This document shows, in pieces, positions 6,487-14,796 of a DNA stretch of 25,438 nt. The stretch lies in assembly GCA_036272325.1 (NCBI GenBank), contig DATAYY010000028.1:1-25438 (forward strand), in the 5' to 3' direction. Origin of the DNA: Schlegelella_A sp036272325 (GTDB lineage: Bacteria > Pseudomonadota > Gammaproteobacteria > Burkholderiales > Burkholderiaceae_C). The notes beneath the pieces were generated by a model, which was not told the DNA's origin, ran no database searches, and saw only the letters and a list, made by a program, of their open reading frames with translations. The translations under genes and the position numbers were made by a program. Numbering within the stretch: the stretch's first letter is position 1; each line of letters begins with the position of its first letter.

Positions 6487-7190
6487 CGGCAGCGACTCCG
6501 AGTGCACGCATGCAAGGCTTCACGCTGATCGAGGTCCTGGTCGCCATGGTCGTGATGGCGATCATGTCGCTGCTGGCGTGGCAGGGCGTCGACGGCATCG
6601 CGCGCACGCGCGAGTCGAACCAGGTCCGGCTCGAGCAGATCCTGCGGCTCGAGACAGTGATCGCGCAATGGGAGCAGGACCTTGCGGCGCTGCAGGAGAC
6701 GACCGCGGTCCCCGCGCTTCGCTGCGACGGCCAGAGCGTGCGCCTGACGCGACGCGCCGAGGGCGGGATGCAGGTCGTTCTCTGGACGCTGCGTCCTGAC
6801 GCTGGCGGCAACGTCTGGCAGCGCTGGGCGGGACCGGCGACGGTGACGACGCACGGTCTGCAGGAGAGCTGGCTGCGCAGCCAGCAGTTCCAAGGCGGCG
6901 AAGACGGCCTGCTGCGCGCGCTCGACGGCGTCGAGAGCTGGCAGGTCTACTTCTATCGCGGCAACGCCTGGGCGAACTGCCAGTCGAGCGGCGACATCGC
7001 CCCGGCGACACCGGTATCACCGGTGACCCCGTTGACGCCGATGTCGGCGTCGGCGCCGGCGTCCGGAGTGGCGCCCGCCGCGGCGACCCCCACCGTCCTG
7101 CTGCCGAGCGGCGTCCGCGTCGTTCTCGTGTTCGCACCAGGCAGCGGTCTCAACGGCAACCTCGTCCGCGACGTGCTGCTCGCGCCATGA
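6483..7190 (+). CDS. gspJ: Type II secretion minor pseudopilin GspJ
   Basis: This 235-residue minor pseudopilin has its prepilin cleavage site after G12 (MQG then FTLIEVLVAMVVMAI), Glu at mature position 5 and a long amphipathic helix (TRESNQVRLEQILRLETVIA). The SVRLTRRAEGG strand and the VESWQVYFYRGNAW strand are typical of GspJ. A Pro/Thr/Ala/Ser-rich stretch at about residues 170-205 interrupts the final strands (before VLLPSGVRVVLVF) and looks like a low-complexity surface insertion. It overlaps both gspI and gspK by 4 bases. Confidence 0.92.
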   Translation: MTAATPSARMQGFTLIEVLVAMVVMAIMSLLAWQGVDGIARTRESNQVRLEQILRLETVIAQWEQDLAALQETTAVPALRCDGQSVRLTRRAEGGMQVVLWTLRPDAGGNVWQRWAGPATVTTHGLQESWLRSQQFQGGEDGLLRALDGVESWQVYFYRGNAWANCQSSGDIAPATPVSPVTPLTPMSASAPASGVAPAAATPTVLLPSGVRVVLVFAPGSGLNGNLVRDVLLAP

Positions 7191-8179
7191 CCGCAACAGC
7201 TCGCCGCGGTCGCAATCAGAGCGAGAGAGGCGCCGCCCTCCTGACCGCAATGATCATCGTCGCCCTGGTCGCGACGCTGGCCGGCGCCATGGTCTGGCAG
7301 CAGTGGCGGGCAATCCAGGTCGAGGCCGCGGAGCGGGCGCGAACTCAGTCGGCGTGGATCCTCTCTGGTGCGCTCGACTGGGCGCGCCTCATCCTGCGCG
7401 AGGACGCTCGCAACGGCGCCATCGACCACCTCGGCGAGCCCTGGGCCGTGCCGCTTGCCGAAGCACGGCTGTCGACGTTTCTTGCCGCGGACAAGGACAA
7501 CACCGACGACGCTCCCGACGCCTTCCTCTCGGGAGCGATCACCGACGCAGTGTCACGCTACAACGTCACCAACGTCGTCGCCGGCAATCGCGTCGATCCG
7601 GTCGAGCTCGCGGCGCTGCAGCGGTTGTGCGAAACGGTCGGCGTATCGGCCGACGTCGCAACGCGGATCGCGAACGGACTGCGCGATGCGGCACCACCGC
7701 AGCCCGTCGCGCCGGCGGCAAGCGCGGCCGCGACCGTCGAAGCGCCCGCCGATCCACCGCTGATGCCGCGCTCGGTAAGTCAGCTCGCCTGGCTCGGCAT
7801 CGACCCAGAGTCGCTGCGCCTGCTCGAGCCCTACATCGTGCTGCTGCCGGAGAAGGCGTGGGTCAACGTCAACACGGCGCCGCGCGAGGTCCTCGTGGCC
7901 GCGATTCCCGGCCTCGATCTCGCGACCGCGGAGCGGATCGTCCAGGCGCGCCAGCGCGCGCCGATGAAGTCGGTCGCCGACATCCAGGCGCTCGCCCCAG
8001 GGCTACCGAGCACGAGCTTCGAGCGCCTCGCCGTCGGCTCGAACTTCTTCGAGGTGCGCGGCCGTCTGCGGCTCGGCGACGTCGTTCTCGAGCAGCGTTC
8101 ACTCGTCCAGCGGCGCGGGCTCGACGTCGTCGTCCTCCAGCGCGAACGCGCCTCGACGCGCGACCAGGCGGGCTCCTAG
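7187..8179 (+). CDS. gspK: Type II secretion minor pseudopilin GspK
   Basis: This is the largest minor pseudopilin (330 residues), thought to cap the pseudopilus. The prepilin-like cleavage site is after G15 (SERG then AALLTAMIIVALVATL). Mature position 5 is Thr instead of Glu, which is normal for GspK. The helical saposin-like region (SRYNVTNVV..., VDPVELAALQRLCETVG) and the NVNTAPREVLVAAIPGL segment are GspK hallmarks. An Ala/Pro-rich linker occupies about residues 165-190. A 130-base gap follows before gspL, unlike the tight overlaps elsewhere in this operon. Confidence 0.94.
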   Translation: MTATARRGRNQSERGAALLTAMIIVALVATLAGAMVWQQWRAIQVEAAERARTQSAWILSGALDWARLILREDARNGAIDHLGEPWAVPLAEARLSTFLAADKDNTDDAPDAFLSGAITDAVSRYNVTNVVAGNRVDPVELAALQRLCETVGVSADVATRIANGLRDAAPPQPVAPAASAAATVEAPADPPLMPRSVSQLAWLGIDPESLRLLEPYIVLLPEKAWVNVNTAPREVLVAAIPGLDLATAERIVQARQRAPMKSVADIQALAPGLPSTSFERLAVGSNFFEVRGRLRLGDVVLEQRSLVQRRGLDVVVLQRERASTRDQAGS

Positions 8180-8309
8180 CACCGCAAAAGGTCGGTAAAG
8201 CGAGAACCAGTACGGCGATTTCGCCGCAAGATGCCTTTCTAAGTCCTTGATTGCCAAGGGATCGCTCTCGGCACCTCCCTAGAATCGCGTTAGCCTTCGC
8301 CGCCTCCGA
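8180..8309 (+). other. Intra-operon gap with possible promoter
   Basis: This 130-base non-coding gap sits inside an otherwise compact operon. It contains a 5-bp hairpin CGGCG/CGCCG (8213-8226) without a T-run and TAGAAT (8280-8285, 5 of 6 to the -10 consensus) 24 bases before the gspL ATG. No good -35 is present at 16-18 bases. It could be an internal promoter or an RNA processing site; I see no frame that looks coding. Confidence 0.35.
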
Positions 8310-9575
8310 ATGTCGACCCTCGTCCTTCAGCTTCCCGAGCGACGGCGCCTGCGCGCCGGCGCCGCCGACGAGCCCGGCTCCGCCGCGGCGCGTCGGCGCG
8401 AGTACGCCTATGCGACGAGCGACGACGGCATCGAGCTCGACGCACACGGCCAGGCTGCAGCGGCGCTGCTGCCGAGCCGATCGGTGGTGATCGCGGTCGT
8501 GCCGGAGGCCGACGTCAGCTGGCACCGCATCGCCTTGCCGAAGGCGCCGGCATCGCGGTTGCGCGCGGCGCTCGTCGGCGTGCTCGAGGAAGAGCTCCTC
8601 GACGACGCCGACGCCGTGCATCTCGCCATCGCGCCGCTCGCGGCCGCTGGTCAGCCGACCTGGGTGGCGGCGGTCGACAAGGCGTGGCTCCAGGGCGAGC
8701 TCGCTGCGCTCGAGAAGGCACACGTGTTCGTCGACCGCGTTGTGCCGATGGCATGGCCCGACGATCCGCCCGCCGGTCACTTCCACGCCCCCGCCGAGGG
8801 CGTCGGCAGCGTCGAGAGTGCGCTCTTGACGTGGGCCAGCGTCGACGGCGTCGCGACCTTGCGCCTCGACGGCGGCCTGGCGCGCGCGCTCGTACCGCAG
8901 CCGGCGCCACCGACGACGCGTTGGACCGCAAGCCCGATGGCTGCCACCGCGGCCGAGCACTGGCTGGGCGCGCCGGTCAACGTCATGCCGACCGAGCACC
9001 GCCTGCTGCAGGCCGGCCGAAGCCTGTGGAACCTGCGCCAGTTCGACCTCGCCCGACGAACGCGCGGCGCACGCGCAATCGCCGACTGGGGACGCCAGCT
9101 GATGAGTCCGGCGTGGCGGCCGGTTCGCATCGGCGCCGCACTGCTCGTCGCGGCGCAGATCGTCGGCCTCAATGTCTGGGCCTGGCACGAAAGGAGCGTG
9201 GTCGAGTCGCGCCGCGCTGCGATCCAGGCGCTCGTCAAGAAGACGTTCCCGCGCGCCGCCGACGCCGACATCCAGCGCGATCCCGCTGCCGTCATGCTGC
9301 GCGAAGCGCAGGCGCTGCGAACGCTTGCCGGCAAGGCCGGAGACGGCGATCTCGAGCCGATGTTGCAGGCCGCGGCCGCGGCCTGGCCCGGCGAACGACC
9401 GCCGGTCGAGAACCTGCGCTACGAACCCGGCAAGCTGACGCTGTCGGCGGTGGGCTGGAGCGACAAGCAGATCGAGCAGTTCCGCTCGATCCTGCGCCCC
9501 GCCGGCGTTCGCGTCGACGCCAGCGAAGGGCGTCTCGTCCTCACTCGCGCCCGCGGCGGAGCAACGCTCGGATGA
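8310..9575 (+). CDS. gspL: Type II secretion inner-membrane platform protein GspL
   Basis: GspL couples the cytoplasmic ATPase GspE to the membrane platform. The 421-residue protein has an N-terminal actin-like cytoplasmic domain (about 1-265; VVPEADVSWHRIALP near residue 65 is typical), one membrane segment near 272-290 (RIGAALLVAAQIVGLNVWAW) and a C-terminal periplasmic ferredoxin-like domain (PPVENLRYEPGKLTLSAVGW). Order and length match the family (about 380-430). It overlaps gspM by 4 bases, in keeping with the known GspL-GspM partnership. Confidence 0.92.
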   Translation: MSTLVLQLPERRRLRAGAADEPGSAAARRREYAYATSDDGIELDAHGQAAAALLPSRSVVIAVVPEADVSWHRIALPKAPASRLRAALVGVLEEELLDDADAVHLAIAPLAAAGQPTWVAAVDKAWLQGELAALEKAHVFVDRVVPMAWPDDPPAGHFHAPAEGVGSVESALLTWASVDGVATLRLDGGLARALVPQPAPPTTRWTASPMAATAAEHWLGAPVNVMPTEHRLLQAGRSLWNLRQFDLARRTRGARAIADWGRQLMSPAWRPVRIGAALLVAAQIVGLNVWAWHERSVVESRRAAIQALVKKTFPRAADADIQRDPAAVMLREAQALRTLAGKAGDGDLEPMLQAAAAAWPGERPPVENLRYEPGKLTLSAVGWSDKQIEQFRSILRPAGVRVDASEGRLVLTRARGGATLG

Positions 9576-10090
9576 GCACGGACAGCGCCGCCACGCTGCC
9601 CCCCGGCGTCGCCGGCGCACGCCAGCAAGCTGGCCAGTTCTGGCAGGGGCGCGCGCCGCGCGAGCGCCAGCTGATCGTCGCGATGGCGGTCGCGCTGGGC
9701 GTTCTCGTCGTCTGGCTGATTGCGGTGCGGCCGGCGCTCCAGACGCTGCGCGAGACACCCGCCGAGCTCGATCGACTCGACAGCCAATGGCAGCAGATGC
9801 AGCTCGCCGCATCCGAGAGCGCAACGCTGCGCGCCGCCTCGCCGGTGCCTCCGCAGCAGGCGTCGGAGGCGCTGCGGGCCGCGACCGAGCGGCTCGGCGG
9901 CAAGGGCAGGATCGCTCTGCAGGGCGACCGCGCCACCCTCACCTTCTCGACCGTGCCGTTCGAGGCGCTGCGCAACTGGATCGGCGAGGCCCGCAGCGCG
10001 GCGCGTGCGCGTCCGGTCGAGGCGCAGTTGCTCAAGGGTGCAAACGGCTACAGCGGCGCGATCACCGTCGTGCTCGCGGGGACCTCGTGA
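9572..10090 (+). CDS. gspM: Type II secretion inner-membrane protein GspM
   Basis: This 172-residue bitopic protein stabilises GspL in the platform. A short cytoplasmic tail is followed by a membrane segment near residues 35-52 (LIVAMAVALGVLVVWLIAV), then a coiled-coil-like stretch (LRETPAELDRLDSQWQQMQL) and a small ferredoxin-like periplasmic domain (ATLTFSTVPFEALRNWIGEA). Length and layout are typical (about 155-180). It is coupled by 4-base overlaps to gspL and to the GTG start of gspN. Confidence 0.92.
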   Translation: MSTDSAATLPPGVAGARQQAGQFWQGRAPRERQLIVAMAVALGVLVVWLIAVRPALQTLRETPAELDRLDSQWQQMQLAASESATLRAASPVPPQQASEALRAATERLGGKGRIALQGDRATLTFSTVPFEALRNWIGEARSAARARPVEAQLLKGANGYSGAITVVLAGTS

Positions 10091-10968
10091 TCCGCAAGAA
10101 GCGCAGCGGCCAGCTCTGGACGCCGACCGTCGCGACGACCGGCTGGGCCGAGTCGACGCTCGCCGAACAGGCGTGGGTCGAGGCTCGCGGCGCAACGGTG
10201 CGCTGGGCCGTCGCCGGAGCGATCGTCGGCATCCTCGTCGGCATCGTCGCATTCGCACCCGCTTCATGGCTGGCGAGCGCGATCGCTTCGGCGACGAACC
10301 AGCGCCTTGTCCTCGCCGACGCGCGGGGAACGATCTGGTCCGGCAGCGCCGTCGCCGTCCTCGCCGGCGGTCCCGACAGCCGCGACGCGACCTACCTGCC
10401 GGGGCGGCTCGAGTGGACGCTGGCGCCGCGCTGGTATGGCGTCGACCTCGCCGCCCGCCACGACTGCTGCCTGAACGGAACGACGACGGTGCAGATCCGG
10501 CCCGGTCTCGGCCGCATCCGCGCGACCCTCGTGCCGCGCACCGACTGGGTCGGCCAGTGGCCGAGCGCCTGGCTCGGCGGCCTCGGCACGCCGTGGAACA
10601 CGCTTCAGCTCGGTGGCAGCTTCCGCCTCCTCTCGCCGGGAGTGACGATCGAGTCGGTCGAGGGCCGCTGGCGCCTCGACGGTCGCGTCGAGCTGGTCCT
10701 CGAGCAGGTGTCGTCGCGCCTGACGACGCTCGAGACGCTCGGCACCTATCGCGTCGCGCTCACCGGTTCCAGCAACGGCCCGACGCTGCTGACGGTGGCG
10801 ACGCAGGAAGGCGCGCTCCAGCTGACCGGCAATGGCACCTGGGGGCCGGGCGGCGTCAAGTTCCGCGGCGAAGCCCGCGCCGAAGCAGGCGACGAGCCGG
10901 CGCTCGCGAACCTTCTCAACATCATCGGTCGCCGCGATGGCGCGCGATCGATCATTTCGATCGGATGA
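10087..10968 (+). CDS. gspN: Type II secretion protein GspN
   Basis: GspN is an accessory inner-membrane protein found in only some type II systems; its exact role is unsettled. The 293-residue product starts at GTG 10087, overlapping gspM by 4 bases. It has a cytoplasmic tail of about 40 residues, one membrane segment (VAGAIVGILVGIVAFAP, about 40-57) and a periplasmic beta-rich domain with the typical GTIWSGSA motif near residue 80 and a closing GEARAEAGDEPALANLLNIIG segment. It also overlaps gspD by 4 bases. Confidence 0.88.
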   Translation: MIRKKRSGQLWTPTVATTGWAESTLAEQAWVEARGATVRWAVAGAIVGILVGIVAFAPASWLASAIASATNQRLVLADARGTIWSGSAVAVLAGGPDSRDATYLPGRLEWTLAPRWYGVDLAARHDCCLNGTTTVQIRPGLGRIRATLVPRTDWVGQWPSAWLGGLGTPWNTLQLGGSFRLLSPGVTIESVEGRWRLDGRVELVLEQVSSRLTTLETLGTYRVALTGSSNGPTLLTVATQEGALQLTGNGTWGPGGVKFRGEARAEAGDEPALANLLNIIGRRDGARSIISIG

Positions 10969-13337
10969 CGATGCAACGAACTTGCGCTTCGCGCGCGACC
11001 TGGCTGCGCAAGTCCGGCGCCACGGCGGTTGCGGCGGCGCTCGTCGTCGGCTCGCTGCCGATGCCCGGCGCAGTCGCGCAGACCACCCCGAGCGCGGCGC
11101 GATTCCGCGGCGAGCCGGTGACTCTCAACTTCGTCAACGCCGACATCGAGGGAGTCGCGCGGGCCATGTCGGCGATCCTGCGCCAGCAATTCATCGTCGA
11201 TCCGCGCGTCCGCGGCACGATCACGCTCTACAGCGAGCAACCGCTGACGCCGCGCGAGGCGTACTTCAATTTTCTCGCCGCGCTGCGCGGCCTCGGCTTC
11301 ACCGTCGTCGAGGTGAACGGCCTGTTCAAGGTCGTCCCCGAGGCCGATGCCAAGCTGCAGACCGGCACCGTTTCGGTCGGCGAGCCGGGCCGGCGCGGCG
11401 ATCAGATCATGACCCAGATCTTTCGTCTCGACCACGAGAACGCGAACAACCTGGTGCCCGTCCTCAGGCCGCTCATCAGCCCCAACAACACGATCAACGC
11501 CAATCCCGGCAACAACACGCTCGTCATCACCGACTACGCCGACAACCTGCAGCGGATCGGCAAGATCATCGCCGCGATGGACACGCCGGCGAGTGGCGAC
11601 GTCGAAGTCATCCCGCTGAAGTACGCGGTCGCGAGCGACGTCGCGCCACTGATCCAGCGGCTCGGCGAAGGAGGTATCGGCGGCCAGGCGCCGGTCCCGG
11701 GGGCGGCCGCCGCCGGAGCGCTGGCGACGCCGACGATCCTGGTCGACGGCCGCAGCAACTCGCTCATCGTGCGCAGCCCCAATCCGGCGAAGATGGCAAG
11801 CATTCGCTCGCTGATCGCCAAGCTCGACCTGCCGCCGCAAGGCTCGGCGACGACCGGCAACATCTGGGTCGTCCACCTGAAGAATGCCGATTCGACCAAG
11901 CTCGCGACCGTATTGCGTGCGGCCTTCAGTGCCACCGGCAGCGGCGGCGGTGGTGGGGGCGGTGGGGGCGGTTCGCCCGGCGCCGCCGGCGGCACGTCGA
12001 CGTCGACCCAGAACCTCGGCGCGAACCCTGCCGGCACGACCGGCACGGGCGGTCTCTCGAGCGCGGCGACGACACCGATCACGCCCTCGGCCGGGCCATC
12101 GACGGGCGGCTTCATCCAGGCCGATCCGGCGACCAACTCGCTGATCATCACCGCACCGGAGCCGCTCTATCGGCAGGTGCGCCTGATGATCGACCAGCTC
12201 GACGAGCGACGCGCGCAGGTCTACATCGAGAGCCTGATCGTCGAAGTGACTGGCGACAACGCGGCCGACTTTGGCTTCCAGTGGCAAGGATTGCTTGCGG
12301 CCCCCAACAACCAAAATGCAATTGTGGCGGGCACCAACTTCGGCACGACCGGCAACCTGCTTGCGATCACCCAGGCGGCGCTCGCGCCCAGCGTCAACCC
12401 GACGACGACGACCGGCAGCACCACGAGCGGAATCTCGCTCGGTGAAGGTCTCAACATCGGCCTGCTCCACAACTATTTCGGCACCATAGGGCTGGCCGCG
12501 ATCGCCCGGATGCTGCAGAGCCAGGCCAACACCAACATCGCGTCGACGCCGAACCTGGTCACGCTCGACAACGAAGAGGCGAAGATCGTCGTCGGCAGCA
12601 ACGTGCCGTTCGTGACCGGCCAGTTCACCAACACCGGCGGCACCGCGATCTCGAACCCGTTCCAGACGATCGAGCGCAAGGACGTCGGCATCACGCTGCG
12701 CATCCGGCCGCAGATCGGCGAGAACGGGACGATCCGGATGACGATCTTCCAGGAAGCGTCGAGTCTGTCGGACCAGGTCGCGCCGGGGACGTCGAACGCG
12801 GGCCCGTCGACCAACAAGCGCTCGATCGAGTCGAACGTCGTCGTCGACGACGGCCAGATCATCGTCCTCGGCGGCCTGATCGAAGACCGCTACAGCGAAA
12901 ACAAGTCGAAGGTGCCGCTGCTCGGCGACATCCCCTACCTCGGAGCACTGTTCCGCAGCGAAAGCCGGACCAAGACGCGAACCAACCTGATGGTCTTCCT
13001 GCGCCCGGTCGTCATGCGCGACGCCGAGACGGCGAACAGGATCTCGCTCGACCGCTACGAGCAGATCCGCGGCTTCCAGAGGGAAATGCAGCCGACGCCG
13101 AGCGTTCTCGTTCCGATCAACGATTCGCCGGTGATCGCGCCGCTCCGGCACGTCGAACAGGGCACCGGCCAGCTCTCCGCACCGCAGACCTCGCCCGGAA
13201 CGGCCAAGCCACTCGGCGTGCAGCCGCAAGTCGAGACGGCGCCGGCAGCGCCGGTCGTCGTCCCCGTCATCGTTCCGGCGGCGCCCGCCGCGTCCGCCGT
13301 TGCCCCCGCGCCGCCGGCATCGTCGCCGGGCGGCTGA
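10965..13337 (+). CDS. gspD: Type II secretion outer-membrane secretin GspD
   Basis: GspD is the outer-membrane channel of the type II system, normally a ring of about 15 subunits. The 790-residue precursor has a signal peptide (cleavage near PGAVA, residue 38). The N0 domain (VTLNFVNADIEGVARAMS) is followed by repeated N1-N3 ring-forming domains, of which IIAAMDTPASGDVEVIPLKY marks one boundary, then the secretin core (about 430-700) with NVPFVTGQ near 546 and the VPLLGDIPYLGALFRS gate/barrel motif. A glycine run at about 326-337 and a Thr/Ala/Gly-rich stretch to about 370 are inserted in the N3 region. A Pro/Ala/Val-rich tail ends the protein. It overlaps gspN by 4 bases (ATGA). Confidence 0.96.
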   Translation: MTMQRTCASRATWLRKSGATAVAAALVVGSLPMPGAVAQTTPSAARFRGEPVTLNFVNADIEGVARAMSAILRQQFIVDPRVRGTITLYSEQPLTPREAYFNFLAALRGLGFTVVEVNGLFKVVPEADAKLQTGTVSVGEPGRRGDQIMTQIFRLDHENANNLVPVLRPLISPNNTINANPGNNTLVITDYADNLQRIGKIIAAMDTPASGDVEVIPLKYAVASDVAPLIQRLGEGGIGGQAPVPGAAAAGALATPTILVDGRSNSLIVRSPNPAKMASIRSLIAKLDLPPQGSATTGNIWVVHLKNADSTKLATVLRAAFSATGSGGGGGGGGGGSPGAAGGTSTSTQNLGANPAGTTGTGGLSSAATTPITPSAGPSTGGFIQADPATNSLIITAPEPLYRQVRLMIDQLDERRAQVYIESLIVEVTGDNAADFGFQWQGLLAAPNNQNAIVAGTNFGTTGNLLAITQAALAPSVNPTTTTGSTTSGISLGEGLNIGLLHNYFGTIGLAAIARMLQSQANTNIASTPNLVTLDNEEAKIVVGSNVPFVTGQFTNTGGTAISNPFQTIERKDVGITLRIRPQIGENGTIRMTIFQEASSLSDQVAPGTSNAGPSTNKRSIESNVVVDDGQIIVLGGLIEDRYSENKSKVPLLGDIPYLGALFRSESRTKTRTNLMVFLRPVVMRDAETANRISLDRYEQIRGFQREMQPTPSVLVPINDSPVIAPLRHVEQGTGQLSAPQTSPGTAKPLGVQPQVETAPAAPVVVPVIVPAAPAASAVAPAPPASSPGG

Positions 13338-13346
13338 GGCGAATTC

Positions 13347-14762
13347 ATGCGCCACCCGCTGCCCTACGCGTACGCCAAGACGCACACCGTCCTGCTCGAG
13401 GACGACGGCGCGCGAATGGTCCTTTGGGCGCCCGAGACGGTCGGCCTGCCGGCGCTCTCCGAGGTGCTGCGGATGTACGACGTCGACGCGTTCGAGCGCG
13501 AGCCGGCATCGACGCTCGCGAGCCGCATCGCCGCGGCCTACGCCGGCGGCGAATCGAGCGCCGCGGTCGTCATCGGCGAGGTCGAGAGTGCGGTCGACCT
13601 GTCGCGGATGATGCAGGAGCTGCCTGCGATCGAGGACCTGCTCGAGGCAAGCAACGACGCGCCGATCATCCGCATGCTGAACGCCCTCCTGACGCAGGCG
13701 GCCAAGGACGGGGCGAGCGACATCCACATCGAGCCGTACGAGCGCTCGAGCTCGGTCCGCTTTCGCGTCGACGGCACGCTGCGCGAGGTCGTGCAGCCGA
13801 ACCGCGCCTTGCACGCGGCGCTGATCTCGCGCCTGAAGATCATGGCCGAGCTCGACATCGCCGAACGACGGCTGCCGCAGGACGGCCGCATTTCGCTGCG
13901 GATTGGCGGCCGCGCCGTCGACGTCCGCGTCTCGACGCTGCCGTCGGCGCACGGCGAGCGCGCGGTGCTGCGCCTGCTCGACAAGGCGGAATCGAAGTTC
14001 ACGCTCGAAGGGCTCGGCATGAGCGGCGATGTGCTGCGCCGGTTCGACCGCCTGATCCAGCAGCCGCACGGCATCCTGCTCGTCACCGGCCCGACCGGCT
14101 CCGGCAAGACGACGACGCTCTACGCGTCGCTCGGCCGCGTCAACACCGCCGAGACGAACGTGCTGACGGTCGAGGATCCGGTCGAGTACGAGCTCGCCGG
14201 CATCGGCCAGACGCAGGTCAATGCCAGGATCGAACTCACCTTCGCGAAGGCGCTGCGCGCGATCCTGCGCCAGGACCCCGACGTCATCATGATCGGCGAG
14301 ATCCGCGACTACGAGACCGCACAGATCGCGATCCAGGCGTCGCTCACCGGCCACCTCGTGCTCGCCACCGTGCACACCAACGACGCGCCGAGCACGGTGA
14401 CGCGGATGGTCGACATGGGCGTCGAGCCCTTCCTGCTCTCCTCGAGCCTGATCGGCGTGCTCGGCCAGCGCCTGGTGCGAAAGCTCTGCACCGCGTGCCG
14501 CAAGGTCGACCAGCGCGGCCACTGGCATCCGGTCGGCTGCGTGCAATGCGCCATGACCGGCTACAAGGGCCGCACCGGCGTCTACGAGCTGATGGACGTC
14601 GACGAAGGCATCCGGGCGCTCATCCACAGCCGTGCCGCCGAGGCGGCGATCCTCGCTGCCGCGCACGCGGCAGGGCTGAGGTCGATGCGCGAGGACGGCC
14701 AGCGACTGGTCGAAGAGGGCGTCACGTCGGCCGAGGAAGTCATGCGCGTGACGCGCGAATGA
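13347..14762 (+). CDS. gspE: Type II secretion cytoplasmic ATPase GspE
   Basis: This hexameric secretion ATPase drives pseudopilus assembly at the cytoplasmic face. Of 471 residues, the N-terminal part is short. The ATPase core shows an Asp box-like ITVEDPVEYEL segment (as LTVEDPVEYEL), Walker A GPTGSGKTT at about 248-256, Walker B DPDVIMIGEIRD near 310 and the His box ATVHTNDAP. A tetracysteine zinc motif is present (C381, C384, C398, C401), but with only 13 residues between the pairs, against about 29 as I recall in classical GspE. It begins 9 bases after gspD and is separated from gspF by 34 bases. Confidence 0.95.
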   Translation: MRHPLPYAYAKTHTVLLEDDGARMVLWAPETVGLPALSEVLRMYDVDAFEREPASTLASRIAAAYAGGESSAAVVIGEVESAVDLSRMMQELPAIEDLLEASNDAPIIRMLNALLTQAAKDGASDIHIEPYERSSSVRFRVDGTLREVVQPNRALHAALISRLKIMAELDIAERRLPQDGRISLRIGGRAVDVRVSTLPSAHGERAVLRLLDKAESKFTLEGLGMSGDVLRRFDRLIQQPHGILLVTGPTGSGKTTTLYASLGRVNTAETNVLTVEDPVEYELAGIGQTQVNARIELTFAKALRAILRQDPDVIMIGEIRDYETAQIAIQASLTGHLVLATVHTNDAPSTVTRMVDMGVEPFLLSSSLIGVLGQRLVRKLCTACRKVDQRGHWHPVGCVQCAMTGYKGRTGVYELMDVDEGIRALIHSRAAEAAILAAAHAAGLRSMREDGQRLVEEGVTSAEEVMRVTRE

Positions 14763-14796
14763 GATGAAGCGGCCCCGCTTCGCACGCGGATAGCAC

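Noticed and set aside
10746..14666. A 1306-codon open frame on the minus strand opposite gspD and gspE
   Set aside because: It mirrors real plus-strand genes with strong motifs and consists of Arg/Asp/Val/Ala-rich shadow protein without domains. Long antisense frames are expected at this GC content.
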